NCBI GenBank assembly: GCA_907165135.1
Contig: OU015568.1
Location: 7,324,501-7,388,500, forward strand
Reading direction: 5' to 3'
Source: Oikopleura dioica
Lineage: Eukaryota > Chordata > Appendicularia > Copelata > Oikopleuridae
DNA length: 64,000 nucleotides
Numbering within the stretch: position 1 is the stretch's first letter; every line of letters begins with the position of its first letter. The notes beneath the pieces are model-generated. The model was not told the origin of the DNA. It saw only the letters and a program-made list of their open reading frames with translations, and made no database searches. Shown one piece after another: positions 21,801-33,800 of the stretch. A program made the translations under genes and the position numbers.

Positions 21801-24800
21801 CCTTTGTAAATATTTTTCGGTGAAAATAAATGTCGGTGATAAATCTTTTTGTAGTTTTTTGAAGCAGGATCTTTTATTTATAAACAAAGGAAGCGTAGAA
21901 GCGGTGTCAAGGCTAGGAAAAGAGCACTGGTTAACCAGTGCATTTGAACTTCAGGAGCAAAATCGATTCTTCTCTCATTCGCAAAAATGATCGTTACAAT
22001 CAAAGACTTTGATTTTCACACCGCCAATAAAGGAGGAGTTTTCTACATCGACGCTTCAGTGATCTCGAATGACGATAAATTTTTTCCTGATGGATTCTCA
22101 GGAGAAGAAATTGAGCTCCGTCTGCCTGTTTCAACTAAACATCAGCTCGAAGTCGAGTTCCTTCACCTGCTCGAGTTTCGCCACACCAAGAAGCAGCTAC
22201 TGATCGAGATCGAACGCGAGGCTCTTCAAACACTCTCTGAACAGATGAGAAATGAGCCAAAAGCGTACATTTTCAGGTACACTATGCCATTCCAACCTGA
22301 AGAAGAGCCATCTCATGACTGTCCCATCTGCGGTCAAGAAAATGTCTTCCAATCTCCGTCCGTTCTTGGATGGAACTTGCGTACAACTCCCGACGATGAT
22401 GTTCTAACGCAGCCCGAGCAAACAGGAACGATTTACATCAACGAGGACTACCAAGCTGTTCCACCACCAAAAAAGTCTCGGAGCCTCTGAATAATCAAAT
22501 GCAAGCTTTTTCAATTTCGGCTCTTTTCTGTTTCTGCTTCTCAAAATTTCTGCTCCTAAAAATTTCTGATCTTTCATACTTCTTTGTTTTTTCTACTCAA
22601 TTTCTATCTGGTGAAAATAAAATTTGGTGAAAATATAAATTGTATTAAGCGTTTTTTTTTATGCAATCAAAGCAAAGAGATTTCAGAAATTTGGAATGTA
22701 TTCGGTAAGCCAATGACAATAACGATTAAAAAATATACTGTTTCATTTTAAGAAAGCGGTTGATACAGAAGACGAAGTTGTCAAAACAGTTTTCATTTGA
22801 TAAGAATTATATCCCGAAGTGATAACAACAATGTTTTTAATGATAGTGTTTCATTTTAGAATTCAATTTCCATTTTTGCAGAAGCGATCATAATGATAGA
22901 TATAAAAATTTGAGTTTCATTTTTTGGATTTGATGAGAATTAAGAAATTTGAGATGTTAAATCGAGTAGAGTATCCAAAAGAGGGCGCGCAGAGTAGAAA
23001 CAAGGTCACACTGAGAGTCCCGCTGCGTCTTGGTTTCATTTCATCTTTGTAACGTAGACGCTGCAGGTGAGAAGTTTAGTCAGATTGAACCCGCTCTTTC
23101 TGAAGCTTGATTGATTCTCGTGCTCGATCTCGACCATTTGAGGAATTTCGGACCAGCTTGGAATATTTTCAAGAAAGGCTTTCTTGGAAAATTTGTCTTT
23201 AATCAAGTGTGGCTCGATCGGAAGTCCAGTTGATATTTGAGGCCAGTGAAATCGGTAGCGGGAATCTGGATCTTCAGTCAAAATATTTTCCATGAGAAAA
23301 CCGAAATCAATTTTGATTCGAAATACTGGAGAAATCACATCGAAGATGTCTTCGATGAGGCTGTTCAAATCAAAATTTTTATTTAAGAGTAATCTCAAAT
23401 GAGCAGTTTCAACGATTCGCCCAGGTTTCGGAGGAGGTATGATTAGCCTGTTGTGAAGCTGACCAACTCTCTCGGTTTGTCGGAAAAAATCGAGCTCCTC
23501 TTCGGCGAGAGGAAGGTAAGTTCCTCCATATTCTTTTCGAAGCGCTTCAAGATCAGCTCGCTCTGATGGATAAAAAGGCATTTTGCAAAAAAGAGTGAAG
23601 CCAGTTGATATATATGCACCAAGATTTATTGAAATGGAACAGATTAAAGGATTTTACCGTCAAGGGTCAGTGGTTTACATGTCACGCCGTCCGACATGAC
23701 TCGAAGTTTAACAAAAATATTCGAAAGAACTTTTTTTTTTCAATCGAAATCCGCTTAACAATATTGTCGTTGGTCGAGCGTAACATGCGAACTTGACAAG
23801 TATTATTTGTGGCAATGGTCCCTTTTAAACAGTCGAGAAATTCTTGAAGTTTGAGCTCGTGATTATGAGGAACTCCTTTCGTCGATCGCTTGCTCTCTTT
23901 CTTTTCTTCATCAAAGCCAAAGTACATCTTGTTTCCGAGGCAGACAAGGGCGCCGTTATTTGTTTGCCACTCAGCTATTAGAGTTTAAAATCCAGATGCA
24001 AAATGATCAAACCTTTGAGAAGACCAGGAGTTTTATGATTAAGAGTGGTGTCTTCAAGAACAATCCATTTGTGCCAAACTTGAAGAAACTCTTCCATAAG
24101 CTCCTCTCGAACACATGGTAGCAGAGCGGCTTCCATCTGTGACCTTGTTGTTTGTCCATCCGTTCCGCTTCGAGTAAACGCTGAAATATTTTTATAAGTG
24201 GCAGAAAATACAAACTTACATATTGCTAAGCTGTCAGTATCACAGTAGTTTAGCTTGTAGGACCCAGGTCTCAGGTATTTGTGAAGAAAATTGTAAACAA
24301 AGGAGAGAAAATGGAGTTTTGAATTTTGAAGAATAGCCACACCGAGAACAGTTGGCTTATCATCTTTGATCCGCAACTTGTCAAAAATGACCTCTGAAAT
24401 TTCATACTCTCCGTTTTCTTGACAGAGAGCCTCCGATGATTTATAAGTTGGTTTAACAATAGATTTCTTGAGCTGTTTATCGTCGTTGAATTTTGTATTT
24501 GGACGATCAACTTGCTCGATCGCCTTCCCAAATCCTCCGCAATTTCCGATGGTCTTAAAAGCCAAAGCGAGAGCAGAGTTATTGGCATCAAGGGCGTTTA
24601 CGCGACCATTGGTTATATTATTGGCATAATCGCTTAGACTTTTGGTCGCTCGAAATTGAGTAAAAGATCGAATATTTGTTATTTCCAAACCAAGTTCAAG
24701 ATAAAATTTCACTAATGTTGTCAAGAGAAACATTTTCTTACCATTGTAAGTCTGAACAACAGTTTCCTGGTCGCACTTGCTTCCAGTTTTCTCAAACTGA

Positions 24801-27800
24801 GCTTTCATATATGAACTCAAATGCTCGTCAGTGATTTTCATACGCTGAATGACCGGAGGAAAATTTATGTACGAAATCTGATCAAAAACTTCTTTCGGAC
24901 AAGAAACATCGGCCTCGATAAATCCGTATATCTCATCATTTTTTATTCCTTCAAGAATGCTTTTTTCTGATTCTTTCAGCTTGAAAATATGTCCCCAATA
25001 TTTAGAAACTCGGTCAACATAATATTTATTTCGTCGGTGAACCCATTCACATTCTCGCATGATGTGAACAGTCCCTTTTCTGGACAAAATTCGACGTTTC
25101 TTCTCAAACCCATGGTCAATCTGACCGGGGTTGCAATCAACACAATATTGATGAAAATAACATCCTAAAAACTCGAAATAATGATGCTGTCCATCAACAC
25201 AAGCGTACCCGTCAATTTTATAATTAAGGACCTGGTGCTCTCCCCTGAAATACTGATGCTCAAGTCGGACCCGCTCTCCATTAGTCTGAACCAACAAGGG
25301 GCTGAACTCGTCAATGTATGTAAGCCATTGAAGCGCAGCAAGAGAGTTGTCCGACGTCATTATGGATTTTCGAAAGACGGTATTGTCGATTTTCTGCCAT
25401 CTGATACCTTATCATAAGAGTGAGCTCAGAAACAGTAAAAAAATTACCTGGAGTGGACGGTAATAGCATCTTCTGTGCGTACAAGTACAAAGCATTGAAG
25501 TCAAAAAAGACTATCTTTGTAAAAGGATCCCCATTTGGCGCGAACTTGGCATTTCTCGGAGCGTCCACCTCGGGTCGAAGCTCAGTGTAGCGAGAATAGA
25601 CGTTTACCAGACCACCGATGATATTATCGCGGAGAAGTTTATGTTCTTTGTGACAAGTACGGTGGAAGGAAACTTGAAAAATATTATTAAAATCAATTTC
25701 ACAAAAAATAACTTACATGTGAGCGGTGAATCTTTCGAATACCCTTCAAAAACGCACGCCATCGCAAATTTTGGTAGACTCATGCAAAAAGAAGGGTCAA
25801 TTTTGAAAGTCTCAAAGAATAATTTGAATTGATTGTCGATGGCTTTCGCAAAAGGAGTGACATCTGCCAAATTGTAGTGCTGAAGCCAATGAGCCATGGA
25901 ATAATGGGGGTCTCTTCTTTGATTTTTGTTAAATTCATCTTTGAAAATTTCATAATCTTCTTCTGAAATAGCTTTATTTTTAAGACTCGAGAAGAAATCC
26001 TCTCGAGGAGGAAAATTCTTGTCATTCATGATATCAAAAACGCTATGATATTTTTCATAAGGCCAAATCGCCTTTCCTTCGTCGACTCCTCCTTGTTTAA
26101 GATATCCAGCAAGATCAGTTGGAGTGCTAAAAAGTTTTGCATCTTTGAATTGATATTTCGGGGTTGACATAGAGAAGTAATGACTGCCTTTTTTAATACT
26201 TGTAAATTTGGACCCGTGTTTTTTCATCAAAATTGGGATAAGATACGGACTTAAGACTTTCAAATCAAACTTAGCACTATTGAAACCAAAGATGTCCATT
26301 TTTGCATAATTTGTGAGTTCTCGACGTAAATATCGGATTTTCATCTTTTGCTCAGCATGCACTTCAAAATTGTCAGCAACTATTGGGAGAAAAATACTAC
26401 CTGAATTCATATCGATGTTTTGGAGGTTTTGAATCGAGTCTCTTAGCTCAGATGGGAGATAATTTTCTTCAGCGACTGCAAGAGATTCAATTTCGTCAAC
26501 AAATCTTTGAACAAGCTCTTTTGCCCCGTCATTCTCGTCATTCCGTCGGATCAAGAATCGCTGGTATCCGAAGTTGCTTCCTATTCCGATTGAAAGAAGT
26601 CGAAGTTCAGAGTGAACTGTTGTTGACTTGTTGGTTTCTTCAATCTGACGCTCCATGGTCTCGATATCAAAAGTGACTTAAACCTTTTATTTTTTGTCAT
26701 CATAGATGAAACTTACTAAATCTGGTTTTTCTGTATTTTCTCATCTCAGGTGAAAGAAACCCAGCTTGAATCGCCTCTTCAATCGGATTAATTGATGTAC
26801 CGTAGACTCGTTGATTAGGAGTGATCTTTTTTACTCGCCTTTGACATCCCTTTTCATGATTCTGCAAGTATGATTCGAAAAAGGTTTCAAATCCACAGAG
26901 GGAGTTCGAACATTTGTACACATTGCCCAAACTGTTCATATCAAAAATATATCTTAGATTAAGCTTATTTGTGGAAAGAAGTTCGTCTTTATCAACAATA
27001 AAATTGAGGATCCTCGAGTTTTTATCGCTTGAAAAAGTTTGTAGTAGCTCAAGTTTGTAAAGATTCATGTGATTAGTGATTAATTGGAAAAAATTTACCT
27101 CTGCTGCAAGTTTTTTCGCAATTTTTGATAGATCTTTCGAAAAAACATCATTTGGTCCTTCAAAAAGACTCAGACCATCTATTTTGAATGAGAAATCATT
27201 TATGCTATTGATATTGGATTTCTTTCTGTATAATTTTGCGAGAAATGTGTCAAATGGGTAAAGATAAAAATAGCATTCACCCTCTTCGATTATAACGCTT
27301 GTTCTTCTCAGAACACTTTCCTCAAGAAGAACGAGTTTTATCGTATGTTTGAACTTAGATTTTACGTTGACAATGTCAAGGTTGTAAAATGCTATGATCT
27401 CTTCCTTGCTAAACGCCGAATGCACTAATGAAAGATTATGAATATGAGAAATAAATCGAGACTCTGCGAGTTTTCCGTCCTTGAATAAGGTTTTGAAATC
27501 GCCGCCAAATCTCTGGATCTCTCCCAAAGTTATCCATGGATTTAATCCAGGAAAATACAAATTATATCTCTTCATGCTCAATCAAAACGATTGCTCTTTT
27601 TATTATCGTTTTCCACTCGAGTTCACCTGCGCCACCGGCTCAACCAATACAACAAGGTCAACTTCCTGCTTATAAATAAAAATCAACAAAAAGGTATGGA
27701 GAAAAACTGTATTAGACAACAAGTGAGTAGGTTCCAACAGAGTAAAATACAGCTAAGCCGTTTTCAATCGAGAGGGCAAGCTCGTAGCCGTCGTTTTCAA

Positions 27801-30800
27801 GTCGGGATCGTCGTCGAGGAACTGAGTTGACCATAAGTACGGCTGAATCAACAACGACAAGGACTTTGTTTTCTTGCTCCGCGATTCGCGCACAGAGACG
27901 GTTGTCCAGATCGGTGAGGTGGTCCGATCCAATGGTCGTTTCCAAGGTCCAGCAATGACGAGGTCCAAGGGGAAACTTGACCAGTTGAAAGATCCCTGAG
28001 TCGCTTTTAACCAGGAAAAATCCCTTGAACTTGAGTATCCACGGTTCGCGCTCTGAGAAGTGATAGATTTCTTCCAAGAAAGGACGTAATTGAGGGAGTG
28101 GGTGAGATCGGGCGTTCCTGAGCAGAAATTCCAGTCCGGTGTTTGTCTGTTCGACCTCTTCGACCTCGCTGTCAGACGATTCCATCTCGGAAAAATTCAA
28201 ATAGTACTTTTTCATTCTTTTTCTTCTCTACCCAGACTTTTTATTTTGAATTTCTAGCGTCGCAATTGAGCTCTGAACGCACACTGCGTAACCGGAAAGA
28301 ACGCCACAAATCTGAAAGCACGCCGCGAAACTCGGCGCCATCAAGAGTTTGGGCTCAACCTCGAATTATAAAAAAACTCGTGCTCGCAAACTTTTCATCT
28401 AAAATGCCACGGAAATACTACCTTATAAATGAAGACTTCACCGAAGATGAGATTGTAATTTTCTGCCTGCAATGCAATAAGAAAATTACTCGGAATTTCG
28501 GTGTTTTTCATCCCGACGTGAAGTATGCAAAGAACGAAGAGGGAACGAAAGCTACAAGATATTCACATTGTGAATTGTGCAAAGGACAAGCGTATGTCCC
28601 TTTGACGCCCGAAGAATGGAGAGCTTTCGAGAAACAGGCTATCAAATGCGACGACGAGTATTTTTCGTACCCACTTACAGTTTCGGATTTCTGCAAAACT
28701 TTTTCGATTGCAGACTGCTTTGGATCACTGGTTACGAAACTTCGACAAAGAAGAATGGCTGCGAGACAGATCGACGATGAAGAGATGAAAAACTGCATGA
28801 TTTGCCATGGAGAAGAAGAACCAATGGTAACTTAAACTTTTTCTTCACATTTTTAACGGACGCTTTTATTAGACACACAGCCCCTGCAAACACTTCTACT
28901 GCACGAAATGCTACGAGAAAATCCGACGTGAATTCAAAAGATGCTCCTTCTGCAATTTGCCGTTTGAGTACACCAACTTTATGGACATCGTTCATGAAAC
29001 TGGAATCGAGTAAAACTTTTTAAACGCTGCAATCTGTCTTTCCCTGTGCACCTAGGCAAGCTGTTCTCAATAAAATCCAGTGCATGAAATTTAAGCTGCG
29101 TTAAATCTTGCAGGTGCCATATGGCCTAATGGAGGCGCTAGAAATGAAGATACTGATAAAAGCAGAGAGTTTTGGGCAGAAGTATCAAAATCGAAACACT
29201 CTTTTTGCAAGCAGAAAATGAATGACAAGTTCTCCTCCATGAATCTTGCTGACAGCGACGTCGAAAAAGAGAATAAAGCTGAATACAATCACATGGACAT
29301 AGCGAGGTCCATGGAGCGTGAAGTGAGCGGATCGACGAAATACCTTGAGAGATGGATAAAACGCTCGAAATCTCTCCCTGGCCTTCTTGACTGGAGAGGT
29401 CCGGTCGTCATGCGCGGATTCAAGACGGACCTTCTTCAGGTCATCACGTATCCACTTGGAATGCAGGACCATCCATGCTTCTACAAAATCAACCTCGCGT
29501 CATGCCGATCAAAAAATTACGAAGGAAGAACCGTCAAAGTTCGGGAACGCTCGATGACAAGAAGTCGCCACGTCTCCGTAATCTTCCGCGGCAGCGGTGA
29601 CTTTCGGCAAGTGATTGATACAGACGTGCCATACATTCGAGACGAGGGAAAAAAATACAAAATCAAGAATCCCAAATTCGATGTCGCCCTGGAGATCAAG
29701 CCTGATTTGACCATTGGAACCTTGCAAATCTACACTTACCAGCTGGAATGAAACAACGAAGACTCCCTTACTCGATTGACGAGTATCCATGTCCTGCTTT
29801 TCTCCCCTTTTCTGCGCCTTTCTCACTATCTTTCTTTTTCTTTGCATTTTTTCCCTCGTCTCGGATGTATGGCACTGCTTTATCATTCTCAATAACTTTC
29901 CACATGTTTCTTTAGTACATCACTTTCTGCCAGTCTCCAAATAAACAAAGAAATAAAATTTCAAAAGTAATTTATTTATCGTTGAGGCAAAGACAGAGCA
30001 ATCGACCCTGCATATTGTTTATAAACATTTTCTTTGATGAAGAAAAATGAAAGTGGAACTTTCTTTCCCAAAAATGAAAGTTTTCGGTTTTCCGAAAATT
30101 CTTGATTTTTGGTGAATTTTGACGCGAATTTTCCGGTGGAACCATTCATGCCAGAGATTTGTGTAATGATGACTTTTAAAGAGTAGTTCTCAAGCTTCAA
30201 AAAACAAGAAAGAAAAATATCATATCTCTGTTCAAAATTTTTTTCTGACGAAAAAGAAAACATGTATATCAATATACATATTTTCAAATTTGGATGATTT
30301 TTTCTCCAAAATCAAATATTTTTTTCTCAGTTTGTTGTTTCTAGCTGTTTTTACCATTTTTAGTGACCAAACAACCATAAAGATCAATTTAAGCGAATAT
30401 TACGACGGTTTTTGAAAAATCGAAATTTCAGCATTTTTCCGGAAATTCTCGATTTTTGGTCAATTTTGACGCAAATTTTCTGGTGGAACCATTCATTCCA
30501 CAGATTTGTGTAATGATGGCTTTTGAAGAGTAGCTCTCAAGCTTCAAAAAACAAGAAAGAAAAATATCATATCTCTATTCAAAATTTCTTTCTGACGAAA
30601 AAGAAAACATGTATATCAATATACATATTTTCAAATTTGGATGATTTTTTCTCCAAAATCAAATATTTTTTTCTCAGTTTGTTGTTTCTAGATGTTTTTT
30701 ACCATTTTTAGTGACCAAACAACCATAAGGATCAATTTAAGCGAATATTACGACGGTTTTTTGAAAAATCGAAATTTCAGAATTTTTCCGAAAATTCTCG

Positions 30801-33800
30801 ATTTTTGGCCAATTTCGACGCGAATTTTCTGGAAGAACCATTCATTCCACAGATTTTAATAATAATGGGTTTTAATGAGCAGTTCTTAAGCTTCAAAAAT
30901 CAAGAAAGAAAAATATCATATCTCGTTTCAAAAATTTTCTCTGAGGAAAAAGAAAACATGTATATCAATATACATATTTCCAAATTTGGATGATTTTTTC
31001 ACGGTTTGTTGTTTCTAGCCTTTTTTTTGCCATTTCTGGTGAAAAAACATCCATAAGAGACAATTTAAGCGAATATTTTGATGGTTTTCGAAAAATCGAA
31101 ATTTCAGAATTTTTCCGAAAATTCTCGGTTTTCGGTCAATTTTGACGCAAATTTTCTGGTGGAACCATTCATGCCAGAGATTTTTATAATGATGGCTTTT
31201 AAAGAGTAGTTCTTAAGCTTCAAAAATCAAGAAAGAAAAATATCATATCTCGTTTCAAAAATTTTCTCTGAGGAAAAGAAAACATGTATATCAATATACA
31301 TATTTCCAAATTTGGCTACCTTCCGGCCAATAATATAAAGATTTGCGTTTAAACTCCCTTAACTTTTCATTTTTGATGTTTCTATAGTATTTATGCATAA
31401 AATATTTGTATATATTCCTGCAAACCTCTGAGATTCTTTATCTGGACTTTCGGTAGATAGCTTATGTTCTATATTATCAGTCAAAGAAAAGGAAGGCATT
31501 TGAAAAGGCAGCTAATATTTTTTCCGGGAATGGTTGATCGACAGGGAGGACGTCTGTTTACGCTGGCGAACTGCTCGAGCTAGAATGTTTGTTAGTTCAA
31601 TTTTCTTTTGGTGTCTTTAACCTGGTTGCTCAACGTCTCGCTTGGTTTGAGTCTTTGTTGTCGCGGCGGAAGTCGTGCGAACTGATCCATTCCATGGAGG
31701 TCGGTTGACTGTTTGTGATTTTTTTGGCTCGGCAAGGCGGGTGGAAGTTTTCTTTGGAGCTTTTCGGAGGCCGGAAGTGGCAGGGTTTGCTGGCGAAACT
31801 GAAGGCGTAGCAATTGAAGAAGCGGCACTTGGTTTGCGAGCAGAAAGGCGAGCGGCGGAATTGTCAGTTTGACGGGCAGGAGTTAGATTGAGAGCGGAAG
31901 CAGCAGAGTTGACCGTCGGATCGCGTGTCGCAGTAGTCGGATTGTTGGCAGCAGGGGAAGCAGAAGACGGAGTGAGGAGATTGGTATTCGATCTTGGAGC
32001 GGTCGAGGACAGGTCAAGGGGCAAGGCGTCAAATGAACCGTCCCACTCGAGTTCAGGAGAAGGAGATTGTACTAAATATCATATAATAAGCTGTTTTTCA
32101 GGACATCTCAAACCTGGTAGGCTGCCTTGTGGCTGATGAGCTTCTGATTGTCGACTTGCTGGCGGTTCTGTTGCTGGTGGCTGATTTTCTGGCTGACGAG
32201 CGTGTCGGATGGTAATAACATGGACAATGGCTGAAACTCAATTTTAGTTTTTACGGAGCAGGAAATCAATTCACCTTGAATTACAAGACGAAAAACGAAG
32301 TAAAGCCAGACCAAAATCACTACGATGAGAGCAACCTCTTTTGAGAAAAACTTAACTAAGCAGTCTGAACTGGGTTCGAAAATTCGTGAAAAAGAAAACT
32401 CTTTAAGATTGTCTGAACCCTTGTTCTGCGTATGAGATACAAAAAATCACGTCTGTCTTGCCGCTGTCTGTCTCAGGAGAAGTTGTTGTTTCCAGGCCTG
32501 TTTCTGTTGTAGCTGTCGTAGGAGAAATCGTTGGTATTGGTCTTCGACCCATCATTCTTTTTTACTCTCTGAAATTAAATAGAAATAAATGTTTAAGAGA
32601 GTGTCCTTTTAGATGAAGAAATTGATGGCGGCACACGGGATATTGAAAGGATGGCACACGGAGGAAGAGAGTGAATGTCCTGTAGATTGGGAAGAAAGAA
32701 GGTATTGAATCGGCACACGGGAGAAGCACACAAAGGTTGAGAGATGGAAGAAGGAGGATTGTCGTTTCGCACACAGGAATGAGAAGAAGAGCGGCAACAA
32801 AGATGTGAGAGCCTTCAAGTGAATTAGAAATGAGAGAAAATAATTTCAAAAAACTTACTTTGTTTTCAAGGAGTTTAGATGTCTTCTGGAAGATGAACAG
32901 GTCGTGAGATCAGCAAGTCTAAGTTGAATTGAGATAAAGTTTTTTTGATATTTGCTTACTTCTTCGTGGAGGTTCATTCTTTTGCTTCTTGACGATGAGG
33001 CAGACGAGGATGATCATCATCAGGATCGAGACGCCAACGGCAGCGAGAATTGAGATGTTCATAATCTCCTCGATCTTTGCTTTCATCGCCGGCTCTAAGA
33101 ATCGTATAAATGGAGCTCTGTAGAAATATATCTCTCAAATTTAATGACTGTATGAAAGCTTTTAGTAAATGTGGCTTGAGTCGTAAATAGCAAAAATTCT
33201 TTATTGAAAGGCTTTACCTTGGCAGGAGCAAAATTCTTCAAGCTCGTCTTGGGCGATGTAATCGAATCTGTAGTCAGTCCACGAGTCGCACATAATCACC
33301 CGAGATTCAGTCTTTTAAATGAAAAAGTATTGCATTAAACTCGCTATCATCATTCAAAAACTTTCATGTCAACAGTTCTTTTCAGACTTCCTGAATTTTT
33401 GGCTTTCCATCTTCTTTTTTCTTTCGCCAGGTACCGTTCCACTTGAGCCACTCGGGCATCACGAACTCGTGCTTCTCGTTTGGACCCCATTCTTCATACT
33501 TTTTCTTCTTCTTTGGCTTGCTCTCGTCAACTTCCTGGATGTCTTCATCGTTCCTTTTGCCCTCGTCCTTTCTTGAACCTTCGTCTTCTTTGATTGTTTC
33601 GTCTTTTCTGTTATCTATTATTCTTGTATGAGTTCGAGACTAAAGAATTGAAATTTACCTTTCGGGTGAGGACTTCCCTGGGTGAGAATTCTCTTGCAGT
33701 CCCAGATCCAGGTTCTTATACGCACTCGATATCTGTACATCAGAATGAGTATGAGCCAGATCGTTGACCCGATTGCGGCTAAGTAAGATAATTGAAACTA

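Noticed and set aside
30523-30993. Two plus-strand frames of 62 codons resembling each other
   Set aside because: They lie in successive copies of the 347-bp tandem repeat, start at unrelated positions of it and lack any motif. They reflect repeat structure, not genes.
32562-32849. 95-codon hydrophobic minus-strand frame
   Set aside because: Repeated CGTGTGCC motifs create a frame with poor codon pattern, no splice partner and no recognisable domain.
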